A DNA stretch of 30,101 nt. Source: CAKUIA01 sp044433115 (GTDB taxonomy: Bacteria; Verrucomicrobiota; Verrucomicrobiia; Opitutales; Intestinicryptomonadaceae). This document shows positions 22,616-30,101 of this stretch, piece after piece. A model generated the notes under the pieces. The model searched no databases, was not told the origin of the DNA, and saw only the letters and a list, made by a program, of their open reading frames with translations. The first letter of the stretch is position 1, and each line of letters starts with the position of its first letter. The stretch spans positions 1-30,101 of the forward strand of contig JAWXTY010000025.1 of assembly GCA_044433115.1 (NCBI GenBank), read 5' to 3'. The position numbers and the translations under genes were made by a program.

Positions 22616-23499
22616 TGTATACAATCCTCTAAAGTTTTAGTCATAATTTTGCCTACTTTAAATAGGACTTCTTCGTTAAAGTCAAAGCAAATTTGCAAAG
22701 CCTTTGCTCCCTGCCAAGCTAGCATATCTAAGCCTGCTGAGCATTTAAGCCCATTATTCTCTGCTTCTATTATAGAGTTAAGCTTGCGTTGCTTTGCGTA
22801 GACCATATCAAAATACACAGCCTCTTTGCTAAATATAGAAAAGTCGCAAATGCTCGGGTCTGTATCCTTTAGCCCAATGCTTGTAGCGTTTATAATTATA
22901 TCGACTTTGCCAGCCCAATTAGGCTCAAAGCTAGAGGCGTTAAAGCCATTTTCTCTAAGATTTTTTGCAAGCTCTTGAGCTTTTTCTATAGTTCTATTTG
23001 CTATAAATATCTTCTTTGCTCCACTTATACCAGCTTGAAATGCAGCCGCCTTTGCAGCTCCTCCTGCCCCATATATCAATACGCAAGCATTCCAAAAAGT
23101 CTTTCCAAATTTAACCTTTATCGCATTTTCTAGCCCAAAGCCATCTGTGTTGTAGCCCAAAATCTTGCCATCTTCTATCTTTAGCGTATTGCAAGCTCCA
23201 CACATTTTGGCAAAGTCGTCTATCTCATCTAAGAGGGGCAAAACTTCTTCCTTAAAGGGTATAGTTAGATTTATGCACCTGAAATTTTTTGCAACAAAGC
23301 TTGGCAAAACTTCCTTTAGCGTGTTGGGCTTTACTTCAAATTTATAATATATAGAGCTTTCGTTTAGCCCCAAAAATTCCAAAGCCTTATTTTGCATAAT
23401 AGGGCTAAGCGAGTGATTAATAGGATAGCCAAATACAGCAAGTGGGGCTTTTGCCAAATTGATTTTGTCTAAATCGCTTTCAAATAAAACCTCATTCAT
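22612..23499 (-). CDS. aroE: Shikimate dehydrogenase AroE
   Basis: AroE reduces 3-dehydroshikimate to shikimate with NADPH in aromatic amino acid synthesis. The 295-residue enzyme shows NHSLSP (28-33), catalytic Lys83 in TIPFKEEV, GACNTL (101-106), Asp119 in YNTDGFGL and the nucleotide motif GAGGAAKAA (144-152). ANRT in the Rossmann part fits NADP preference. The start at 23499 follows GAGAAAGG and overlaps the yggS stop by eight bases; a TTG five codons upstream is less likely. Other aro genes are not in the window. Confidence 0.95.
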   Translation of the reverse strand: MNEVLFESDLDKINLAKAPLAVFGYPINHSLSPIMQNKALEFLGLNESSIYYKFEVKPNTLKEVLPSFVAKNFRCINLTIPFKEEVLPLLDEIDDFAKMCGACNTLKIEDGKILGYNTDGFGLENAIKVKFGKTFWNACVLIYGAGGAAKAAAFQAGISGAKKIFIANRTIEKAQELAKNLRENGFNASSFEPNWAGKVDIIINATSIGLKDTDPSICDFSIFSKEAVYFDMVYAKQRKLNSIIEAENNGLKCSAGLDMLAWQGAKALQICFDFNEEVLFKVGKIMTKTLEDCIQ

Positions 23500-24184
23500 A
23501 ATGCCTTTCTCCAAAGAGGGCTGTTCCCACTCTGATTATAGTTGAACCTTCTTCTATGGCTTGTTCTAAGTCGCCTGACATTCCCATAGATAGCTCTTTT
23601 AGTTCTATATTAAATTCTGCTTGAAGGGCTTCCTTTAGTTGCCTAAGCTTTGAAAAGCAAAGCCTTGCCACTTCTAAATTTTCGTCTAAAAAGCCTATAG
23701 TCATAAGCCCATTTAGCTGGATATTTTCAAGCTCTAAGGCTTTTTTAACTATGCTCTTTGCGTGGGCGTCATCTAAGCCAAACTTGGCGTCGTCTTGGGC
23801 AGTGTTTACTTGGATTAGAACCTTTTGCACCTTGCCAAGCTCCTTAGCTTTTGCGTCTATTTTTACAAGTAGCTTTTCGCTATCGACACTTTCAATTACA
23901 TCAAAGTTTGCAACAGCTTGGGGTGCTTTATTTGATTGTAAATGTCCAATTAGCTCCCACTTTATATCCACATTAGGCATTTTCGACAATGCTTCTTGCA
24001 CACGATTTTCACCCACATATTCAAAGCCAGCACGCTTAGAATATTCCACAACCTGCCAAGGGTGATTTTTTGTAACAGGCAATAGACGCACGCTAGAAAT
24101 ATCCCTATTTGCCTTTTTGCAAGCTTGGGCTATGCGTGCGTTTATCTCGCTTAAGTTTTCTAAAAATTCCTCGTAAGAAAGCAT
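23492..24184 (-). CDS. yggS: PLP homeostasis protein YggS/PLPBP (COG0325)
   Basis: PLP-binding protein of the alanine racemase-fold family that keeps free pyridoxal phosphate balanced; it has no known catalytic reaction. The 230 residues carry the PLP lysine Lys39 (LLPVTKNHP), YVGENRVQEALSK, WELIGHLQSNK (78-88 region) and the C-terminal LSMGMSGDLEQAIEEGST...VRVGTALFG-like phosphate-binding segment. It sits directly after a PLP-dependent aminotransferase gene with a one-base overlap (TAATG), a sensible metabolic pairing. Confidence 0.94.
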   Translation of the reverse strand: MLSYEEFLENLSEINARIAQACKKANRDISSVRLLPVTKNHPWQVVEYSKRAGFEYVGENRVQEALSKMPNVDIKWELIGHLQSNKAPQAVANFDVIESVDSEKLLVKIDAKAKELGKVQKVLIQVNTAQDDAKFGLDDAHAKSIVKKALELENIQLNGLMTIGFLDENLEVARLCFSKLRQLKEALQAEFNIELKELSMGMSGDLEQAIEEGSTIIRVGTALFGERHYE

Positions 24185-25581
24185 TATTGTATATTTTGTT
24201 TTTGGTCTTTAGCAGCTGCCATTAGCCTTTTGCCAAAGCCTATTAGATTGCCAGTAATATTGCCTACATTGCTAAGTACATCGTCTAAGGCACTTACAAA
24301 TCTATCAATTTCTACATCGCCTATAACATAAGGAGGCAAGATTTTCATCGTGTCGCTATAGTGGTTTGCCACGTGAGTTAAAATCCTATGTTTTTCCATC
24401 ATAGAAGTAACAATCATCTGTATAAATAGAGAATTATTTGCAGCCTTTAGCGTATTCCAAGCAAGCTTTTCTTTAAATTTTGTAGGCTTTTTGAAATCTA
24501 TAGCAATCATAGTTCCCTTGCCACGAACTTCTTTGATAAAGTCGTATTTTTCTTGAAGTGTACGTATTTTTTGCCTTAGCTTTTCGCCCATAGTTGCAGA
24601 GCGTTCAATTAGATTTTCTTCGTCTAATACAGCTAGGGTAGCCAAGCCTGCCACGCAAGCGAGGTTATTTCTGCCAAAAGTTGTAGAGTGAACGACGCAC
24701 TTATCTAGGGTGCAAAAAGAGCTTTGGTGAATTTCTCGAGTTGTGATAAATGCTGCAACTGGAACGTATCCACCACTTAGGGTCTTTGCCACAGTGATAA
24801 TGTCAGGGTCTAAGTTCCAATGCTCAAAGGCGAACATCTTTCCAGTTCTGCCAAAGCCAGTTTGAACTTCGTCTGCAATAAATAAAGCCCCATATTTCTT
24901 GCAAAGCTCTTGAGCCTTAGGCAAATAGTCATCGTCAGGAGTATAAACGCCTTTGCCTTGTACACATTCAAATATAAAACCTGCCACATCGCCTTTTTTT
25001 AGCTCAGCTTCAAGGGCTTCTATATTGTTAAATTCAACTGCCCCAATATTTGGTACAAAAGGAGCATAGCCCTCTTGAAAGTCCTTACTTACAGTTAGCG
25101 ACATAGAGCCATAAGTTAGACCATGGTATGCCCCTGTCATAGACAACATTTTAGTCTTTTTTGTATGAGCCCTTGCAAATTTAATTGCCCCCTCATTTGC
25201 CTCAGTTCCTGAATTACACAAGAACACAGCGTCTCGCCTGCCACCTGCACGCTTAACTAACTCTTGAGCAAGCAAGCCACTTAGCAAAGCACAATCGAGT
25301 TGCACCATATTCGACATATCTAAATCGAGAGCGTCATTGATAGCCTTTTTAACAGTTTCGTGATTTCTGCCAATGCCATAAACTCCATAACCACTTAGAA
25401 AATCGAGATAGTCATTGCCATCTTTGTCATAGAGATACGCCCCCTTTGCCGAAGTATAGACTTTGTCAAAGCCTATAGTTCTCAACACTTTCGCCAGAGT
25501 TCTATTTACATATTTATCGTGTAGTTCGTAGTTCCTACCTTCGTTTTCGCTGATAATTTTTTTTAGGTCAAAGTTTTCCAT
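24184..25581 (-). CDS. Class III (ornithine-type) aminotransferase, substrate unknown
   Basis: The 465-residue fold-type I PLP enzyme has NSGTEANE (123-130), AYHGLTYGS (151-159), the DEVQTGFGRTG motif (237-247) with Asp237, and PLP lysine Lys266 in TVAKTLSGGY. This matches the acetylornithine/ornithine/4-aminobutyrate group. The long N-terminal lead (about 40 residues before GAYLYDKDGNDYLDF) and the C-terminal tail GFGKRLMAAAKDQKQ differ from a standard ArgD. No arginine, biotin or polyamine genes are near. It is the first gene of the operon with yggS, aroE, pilD and xerC. The start ATG is preceded by AAGAAGCCC, a weak ribosome site. Confidence 0.85.
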   Translation of the reverse strand: MENFDLKKIISENEGRNYELHDKYVNRTLAKVLRTIGFDKVYTSAKGAYLYDKDGNDYLDFLSGYGVYGIGRNHETVKKAINDALDLDMSNMVQLDCALLSGLLAQELVKRAGGRRDAVFLCNSGTEANEGAIKFARAHTKKTKMLSMTGAYHGLTYGSMSLTVSKDFQEGYAPFVPNIGAVEFNNIEALEAELKKGDVAGFIFECVQGKGVYTPDDDYLPKAQELCKKYGALFIADEVQTGFGRTGKMFAFEHWNLDPDIITVAKTLSGGYVPVAAFITTREIHQSSFCTLDKCVVHSTTFGRNNLACVAGLATLAVLDEENLIERSATMGEKLRQKIRTLQEKYDFIKEVRGKGTMIAIDFKKPTKFKEKLAWNTLKAANNSLFIQMIVTSMMEKHRILTHVANHYSDTMKILPPYVIGDVEIDRFVSALDDVLSNVGNITGNLIGFGKRLMAAAKDQKQNIQ

Positions 25582-25693
25582 GGGCTTCTTATATATTTAT
25601 ATAGCTATGTTCGAAAAAATACTCTTGCTCTTTTTTATAGGCTTTGTATCTTAATTATTTTTATATACATACCATTAAAACCAAAATTACAAA

Positions 25694-26542
25694 ATGTTCA
25701 ATCTTTTTTCATTAAATAAATACGTAGTAGATTTTGACCCATTTATTATAAAATTCCCTGAGGGATTTTTTATCGAGGGCATTAGGTGGTATGGCTTTGC
25801 ATATTTAGCTGGCTTTATTATAGGTATGTACCTGCTCAACTTATACACTAAGAAAAATCGCTCAAAGCTCAGCTTGGACGACAACTCAAGTCTGGTTGTT
25901 TATATGCTATTTGGCGTTATGATTGGGGGGCGTTTAGGTTATATGCTTTTTTACAATCTAGGCGAATTTTTGGCGAACCCCCTTAGCTTATTTCAAGTGT
26001 GGAAAGGTGGAATGGCAAGCCACGGAGGCTTTATAGGAGTGGTAATTGGCATTGCTCTTTTTGCAAGGAAACATAAGCTTAAGTTCTTTTATGTAGGCGA
26101 CTTAATTGTAAGTGTGGCAAGTTTGGGCATACTTTTTGGCAGGCTTGCAAATTTTATAAATGGCGAGCTTTGGGGCAAGATTAGCGATAGCCCCCTTGCT
26201 ATGATATTTCCCAATAGCCAAAGTGGTGTGCCTGTCGAAGCCATCTTGCCAAGACACCCATCTCAGCTCTACGAAGCACTAAGTGAGGGTTTGCTCTTGT
26301 TTATATATATGCAATATCGCATTTGGAGGGGCAACTTAAAGGTTGGTATACTTTCAGCTCACTGGCTAATAATTTACGCTATATCAAGGATAGTTTGCGA
26401 GATTTTCAGAGAGCCAGACAGAGGCATAAGCCTAATATTGGGTATGAGTCGTGGCACATTCTATTCTGTGCTTACTCTACTTGCAGGCATTGCAATTTTA
26501 ATTTATGTAAAGAAAAACGAAACTGAATTTCTCGTAAAATGA
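25694..26542 (+). CDS. lgt: Prolipoprotein diacylglyceryl transferase Lgt
   Basis: Lgt transfers diacylglycerol from phosphatidylglycerol to the lipobox cysteine of prolipoproteins in the inner membrane. The 282 residues include IRWYGFAYLAGF (30-41), FQVWKGGMASHGGFIG (100-115) with His110, FGRLANFINGELWG (148-161) with Arg150 and Glu158, and RHPSQLYEA followed by SRIVCEIFREPD near the end. These correspond to the known functional residues, and seven hydrophobic helices are apparent. The stop overlaps the rlmH start (ATGA). The 112-base space to the divergent aminotransferase gene holds its promoter; no Shine-Dalgarno sequence is seen. Confidence 0.96.
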   Translation: MFNLFSLNKYVVDFDPFIIKFPEGFFIEGIRWYGFAYLAGFIIGMYLLNLYTKKNRSKLSLDDNSSLVVYMLFGVMIGGRLGYMLFYNLGEFLANPLSLFQVWKGGMASHGGFIGVVIGIALFARKHKLKFFYVGDLIVSVASLGILFGRLANFINGELWGKISDSPLAMIFPNSQSGVPVEAILPRHPSQLYEALSEGLLLFIYMQYRIWRGNLKVGILSAHWLIIYAISRIVCEIFREPDRGISLILGMSRGTFYSVLTLLAGIAILIYVKKNETEFLVK

Positions 26543-26967
26543 TAAAAGTTATAGCAGTTGGTAAAATGAAGAATAGGGAGCTTAGTTCGCTTGCCCAAGA
26601 TTATTTGTCGAGGTCTCAGCGTTTTGATAAGGTTGAGCTAGTGGAAATTAAAGACTCGACACTTCCGAAAGAAGCAGAAAAAATGCTCGAAATTTTGCAA
26701 AAAAACAAGGGGGCAATCTTTGCTATGGGCGAAGAGGGTAAAGAATACACTTCTGTAGAATTTGCGAAACTATTAGAAAAGCACCCCCACGCCAACTTTC
26801 TAATAGGCAGTGCCTATGGCATAGATAAGGAAATTAAGCAGAGGGCTACCCAAATTATAGCTCTTTCAAAAATGACTTTCACTCACGAATTTGCACGTGT
26901 ATTTTTGCTTGAGCAAATTTATAGAGCAAAGAATATCCAAGCCAACACAGGCTATCATCACGTCTAA
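26539..26967 (+). CDS. rlmH: 23S rRNA pseudouridine-1915 N3-methyltransferase RlmH
   Basis: RlmH methylates pseudouridine 1915 in helix 69 of 23S rRNA, using S-adenosylmethionine, on the assembled ribosome. The 142-residue SPOUT-fold protein has the trefoil-knot signatures NFLIGSAYGID, SKMTFTHEFARVFLLEQIYRA and the family C-terminus NTGYHHV (usually GxPYH). Size is normal for the family. It overlaps lgt by four bases and precedes nagA by 13. Confidence 0.95.
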   Translation: MIKVIAVGKMKNRELSSLAQDYLSRSQRFDKVELVEIKDSTLPKEAEKMLEILQKNKGAIFAMGEEGKEYTSVEFAKLLEKHPHANFLIGSAYGIDKEIKQRATQIIALSKMTFTHEFARVFLLEQIYRAKNIQANTGYHHV

Positions 26968-26980
26968 GGCGATTATTTGA

Positions 26981-28123
26981 ATGAATATCTTTATAAGACA
27001 GGCAAAAATCATCTTAGATGAGTCGATTTTAGAGGGCGATTTATCTATAATCAATGGCACGATTTCGGCTTTCAATACAGAGCTAAACCCTCCTAATGAC
27101 GCTATAATTATAGAGGCAAAGGGCAAATACCTATCGCCTGCATTCTTTGATATACACACTCATGGCACTTGTGGGGCAGACTTTTCTTCAGGCAAAATCG
27201 AAGATTTTGAAATTATTGCAAAACAAAAGCTCAGCGAGGGGGTATCTCATATTCTGCCTACTTCTCTATGTATGCCTATAGATGGCTTAAAGAAATTTAT
27301 GCAGACTGCAAAGGAATATGCCTCTCAAAATAAATATGCAAAGATTGAAGCTGTGCATTTAGAGGGGTCTTTTATTGCTACAGAAATGTGTGGGGCTCAA
27401 AACAAAGAATATTGCAGAGCCTGCAATTTAGAGGAAATTGACGCTCTTTCTAAAATATTCAAAATCGCCAAAATTTCATATTCCTTAGAGCAAGACCTTC
27501 AAAGTAATTTTGTCAAAGCCTTGATAGATAGAAATATAGTTCCTTCGCTAGCTCACTCAAATGCAAATTTCAAGCAAGTTGAAAGTGCCTACAACTTGGG
27601 TCTAAGAAATATAACGCATTTCTTCAATAGATGTAGCCCAATGACGCATAGAGACTTGGGGGTAGTCGGAGCAGGTCTATACTTTCAAGATATCTATTTA
27701 GAGCTGATTTTAGACTTAGTCCACGTCGATAAAAAGGCTTTAGAGCTTGTTTTGAATATTAAAGATAAGTCGAAACTCATTGCAATCACAGACTCTATAC
27801 TCATTGCCAATATGCCTGAGTCAGTCTATGATATGGCAGGCGTAAAGGTATCTCTAAAAGACAATGTAGCAAAGATTTACGGCACTGACAATCTTGCAGG
27901 TAGCACGCTTAAGATGAACGATAGCCTCAAAAATCTTGTAGAAGAACTGGGCTTAAGTCTCCCCTTGGCAGTAAAGCTCTTGAGCGAAAATCCAGCAAAG
28001 TCTCTAAATATGCAAAGCAACGCAATTGCTACAGGCTCTCTTGCCAACTTAACTTTGTTTAATGAAGCTTTCAAAGTCTCTTTAACTATAGTAGATGGAC
28101 TAATAAAATATAAAAATCTTTGA
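26981..28123 (+). CDS. nagA: N-acetylglucosamine-6-phosphate deacetylase NagA
   Basis: NagA removes the acetyl group from GlcNAc 6-phosphate for amino-sugar use and cell-wall recycling. The 380-residue amidohydrolase shows DIHTHG (57-62), metal ligand Glu128 in HLEGSF, His192 in SLAHSNA, His213 in THFFNRCSPMTHRDLG and catalytic Asp271 in AITDS. The usual forms are HLEGPF and GHTxA, so this is a somewhat divergent but complete active site. No nagB, transporter or kinase is adjacent. The start is preceded by a weak AAGG at 11 bases. It is probably co-transcribed with lgt and rlmH. Confidence 0.92.
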   Translation: MNIFIRQAKIILDESILEGDLSIINGTISAFNTELNPPNDAIIIEAKGKYLSPAFFDIHTHGTCGADFSSGKIEDFEIIAKQKLSEGVSHILPTSLCMPIDGLKKFMQTAKEYASQNKYAKIEAVHLEGSFIATEMCGAQNKEYCRACNLEEIDALSKIFKIAKISYSLEQDLQSNFVKALIDRNIVPSLAHSNANFKQVESAYNLGLRNITHFFNRCSPMTHRDLGVVGAGLYFQDIYLELILDLVHVDKKALELVLNIKDKSKLIAITDSILIANMPESVYDMAGVKVSLKDNVAKIYGTDNLAGSTLKMNDSLKNLVEELGLSLPLAVKLLSENPAKSLNMQSNAIATGSLANLTLFNEAFKVSLTIVDGLIKYKNL

Positions 28124-28190
28124 CATATAGCGTATTTGCAAATAAATACTTGCTCTTCTTTGGGCTTTTTGCTCTAATTTTGGGCAATAT

Positions 28191-29726
28191 ATGAAAAAAT
28201 TTTACATTACAACTGCTATAGACTACGCAAATGGCTCACCTCACTTAGGACACGCCTACGAAAAGGTTCTTACTGACTCTATCGCTCGCTACGAGCGTCT
28301 AAAAGGTACAGAAGTACACTTCCTAACTGGCTTAGACGAGCATGGTCAAAAAGTACAACAAAGTGCCAAAAATGCAGGTATTAGCGAACTAGAATATTGC
28401 GACCAACACGCCGATAAATTTATATCTATGTGCAAGGAGCTCAACATTTCTAATGACGACTACATACGCACAACTCAGCCAAGACACAAAAAAGTTGTAC
28501 AAAGTATCTTGCAAGACCTCTTCGACAGAGGCTTAATCTATAAAGCAGAATACAAGGGCTTCTACTCAACAAGGCAAGAGCAGTTCCTCCAAGAAAAGGA
28601 TAAGGTAGATGGCAAATTCCCAGAAATATTTGGCGATGTAACTGAAATCACTGAGTCAAATTACTTCTTTAAAACTAGCGAACACCAAGAGTGGCTCGTC
28701 GATTATATCAAAAATAATGAGGACTTTATCTTTCCTCGCTTTAGAACTAAACAAGTTTTAGAATTTCTTAAAGAACCTCTAAATGACTTGTGTATATCTC
28801 GCCCCAAGGACAGGCTTCAATGGGGTATAGAACTTCCTTTTGACACTAATTACGTCAGCTACGTTTGGTTCGACGCCCTAATTAACTACATATCTGCAGT
28901 TGGCTATGGCACTGATGAATTTGCTAAATATTGGCCTGCCGATTTCCACGTGATAGGCAAAGACATCTTAGTTCCTCCTCATAGCGTATATTGGCCTATA
29001 ATGCTTAAGGCAGCAAATATAGAGCTACCAAAATCTTTCTTAGTTCATGGCTGGTGGTTATCTTCAGGCGAAAAAATGTCGAAGAGCTTGGGCAATATCG
29101 TAAACCCTCTCGACCTAATTTCTAAGTTCGGTGCAGACTCTTTCAGATACTTCCTTATGCGTGAAATGAATGTTGGGCAAGATAGCGATTTCTCTATAGA
29201 CCAATTTTTAACTAGATACACTAGCGACCTTGGCAACGACCTTGGCAACCTAGTTAGCCGATTGCTAAATATGTCTAAACGCTACTGCTCTTGCATAGTT
29301 GGCGAAGCTACCATAGAAGAACAAGAGGAAAAAGACCTAAAGGAACTCTGGCAAGCCACTCAACCTGAAGTATTTAGACTATACTCTTCTATGCAATTCC
29401 ACACTGCCCTCGACAAAATCTTCACTTTCATTCGTGCTATAAATAGATATGTCGAACAACGTGCCCCTTGGAAACTCGCAAAGTCAGAAGACGCTACAGA
29501 TAAGCAAAAACTAGAAACAACTTTGGCAAATGTTGCCGAAGCCCTACGCCTATCTGCATCTGCCCTAACTCCAATTATGCCAAGCATAAGCGAAACTATC
29601 CTAAACTTGCTCTCTCAAGAAAAATTAGAACTCTTTGGAAATTCCCTAGATTGGTCTAATTCCCTCCAAGGCAAGACCTTAGGCGACCCTGTTATATTAT
29701 TCCCTCGCCCTCAACTCGAAGAATAA
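28191..29726 (+). CDS. metG: Methionyl-tRNA synthetase MetG (short, apparently zinc-less)
   Basis: MetRS charges tRNA-Met in the cytoplasm. The 511-residue class I enzyme shows the HIGH-like motif PHLGHAYE (17-24), Rossmann core LTGLDEHGQKVQQ, substrate region WFDALINYISAVGYG and the KMSKS loop GEKMSKSLGN (about 292-301). The connective domain, where many MetRS have CxxC zinc knuckles, reads GFYSTRQEQFLQEKDKVDG and contains no cysteine. There is no C-terminal tRNA-binding (Trbp111-like) domain, so the protein ends after the anticodon-binding helix bundle. The ATG has no Shine-Dalgarno sequence. It has its own strong terminator at 29851-29882. Confidence 0.96.
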   Translation: MKKFYITTAIDYANGSPHLGHAYEKVLTDSIARYERLKGTEVHFLTGLDEHGQKVQQSAKNAGISELEYCDQHADKFISMCKELNISNDDYIRTTQPRHKKVVQSILQDLFDRGLIYKAEYKGFYSTRQEQFLQEKDKVDGKFPEIFGDVTEITESNYFFKTSEHQEWLVDYIKNNEDFIFPRFRTKQVLEFLKEPLNDLCISRPKDRLQWGIELPFDTNYVSYVWFDALINYISAVGYGTDEFAKYWPADFHVIGKDILVPPHSVYWPIMLKAANIELPKSFLVHGWWLSSGEKMSKSLGNIVNPLDLISKFGADSFRYFLMREMNVGQDSDFSIDQFLTRYTSDLGNDLGNLVSRLLNMSKRYCSCIVGEATIEEQEEKDLKELWQATQPEVFRLYSSMQFHTALDKIFTFIRAINRYVEQRAPWKLAKSEDATDKQKLETTLANVAEALRLSASALTPIMPSISETILNLLSQEKLELFGNSLDWSNSLQGKTLGDPVILFPRPQLEE

Positions 29727-29850
29727 TAACAAATTTGCAGTTTTTTCTTCATTTTTGCTTGACTTTCAAAAAAAACTGAACGAGAATGTTTTACATAATT
29801 AATTATATTAGTAAATAAATTAATTAATCCCCATCATATATACACATAAA

Positions 29851-29882
29851 GACCCTCGCCACCCAGCGAGGGTCTCCTTTTG
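29851..29882 (+). terminator. Terminator of metG
   Basis: AGACCCTCGC (29851-29860) pairs perfectly with GCGAGGGTCT (29867-29876) around a 6-nt loop, followed by CCTTTT. The complementary strand also has TTT after the stem, so it may work in both directions. It is directly followed by the palindromic repeats. Confidence 0.85.
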
Positions 29883-29883
29883 G

Positions 29884-29960
29884 GGGCGTGATATTACGGT
29901 TTATACTCCGTTTCGAAAATTTTTGAGACTCTCACGTACATAAGTACGCTTCGACCCTTT
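29884..29960 (+). repeat. Palindromic intergenic repeat, copy B (truncated)
   Basis: This is the left arm and tip of the repeat family: GGGGCGTGATATTACGG, then TATACTCCGTTTC, an AAATTTTTGAG block, and the tip CGTACATAAGTACG. It breaks off after CGACCC, where the right arm should begin to pair. Only two to four T separate it from the next copy. Its variable block is TTACGGTTT. Confidence 0.82.
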
Positions 29961-29962
29961 TG

Positions 29963-30080
29963 GGGCGTGATATTAGGTCTTATACTCCGTTTTGAAAATT
30001 TTTGAGACTCTCACGTATTAATATACGCTTCGACCCTCAAAAATTCCCAAATACTCGTCTAAAACCTAATCTCACGCCCC
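29963..30080 (+). repeat. Palindromic intergenic repeat, copy C (complete)
   Basis: A 118-bp copy in tandem with copy B. Ends are GGGGCGTGA and TCACGCCCC. The stem block ATTAGGTCTT faces AAAACCTAAT, and the tip is CGTATTAATATACG. It matches copy A (opposite orientation, 20 kb away) except in the paired variable blocks. The last 21 bases of the window after it hold nothing recognisable. Confidence 0.87.
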
Positions 30081-30101
30081 AAAAAAATACACTAAGCCTC
30101 G

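Overview
This AT-rich bacterial window carries mostly housekeeping genes and contains no rRNA, CRISPR array or transposase gene. I infer a Verrucomicrobiota bacterium, probably low-GC Opitutales-like. The clues are a small Minf_1886-type protein directly upstream of sufC, a TorF-like outer-membrane porin (so a Gram-negative envelope), a SufBCD system, and start sites that often lack a Shine-Dalgarno sequence. This is recognition from memory, not a search result.

Layout. Positions 1-1200 are degraded accessory sequence: the 3' end of an acidic low-complexity ORF (+), convergent with a broken secreted Sel1/TPR-like gene (-). A cysteine-rich membrane microprotein (-) follows. Next come a dapA-dapB-ruvA operon (-), a small tail-anchored protein (-), a tRNA-Leu(GAG)/tRNA-Tyr(GUA) pair (-) and hpf (-). 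The + strand then carries a 33-residue membrane ORF coupled to gpsA, followed by an SDR dehydrogenase, DeoC-like aldolase and FGGY kinase cluster. On the - strand are comM, the porin and a PhnP-like metallo-hydrolase. On the + strand are Minf_1886, sufC, sufB and sufD, a secreted protein of unknown function, the SRP RNA, rho and sufS. A tightly overlapping - strand operon follows (class III aminotransferase, yggS, aroE, prepilin peptidase, xer recombinase). The window closes on the + strand with lgt-rlmH-nagA and metG.

Working together. DapA and DapB make the lysine/diaminopimelate precursor. SufS with SufBCD builds Fe-S clusters. The SDR, aldolase and kinase look like a sugar or polyol catabolic module. 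Lgt acts in lipoprotein maturation. Prepilin peptidase and ComM point to type IV pseudopili and natural transformation.

The most unusual content is intergenic. (1) A ~119-bp imperfect palindrome occurs three times (9987-10105, a truncated copy at 29884-29960, and 29963-30080). One stem block differs in every copy, yet pairing is kept in both complete copies. One copy supplies the comM stop codon. (2) Two diverged ~160-bp elements with terminal inverted repeats (4181-4343 and 5361-5520) look MITE-like or like conserved leaders.
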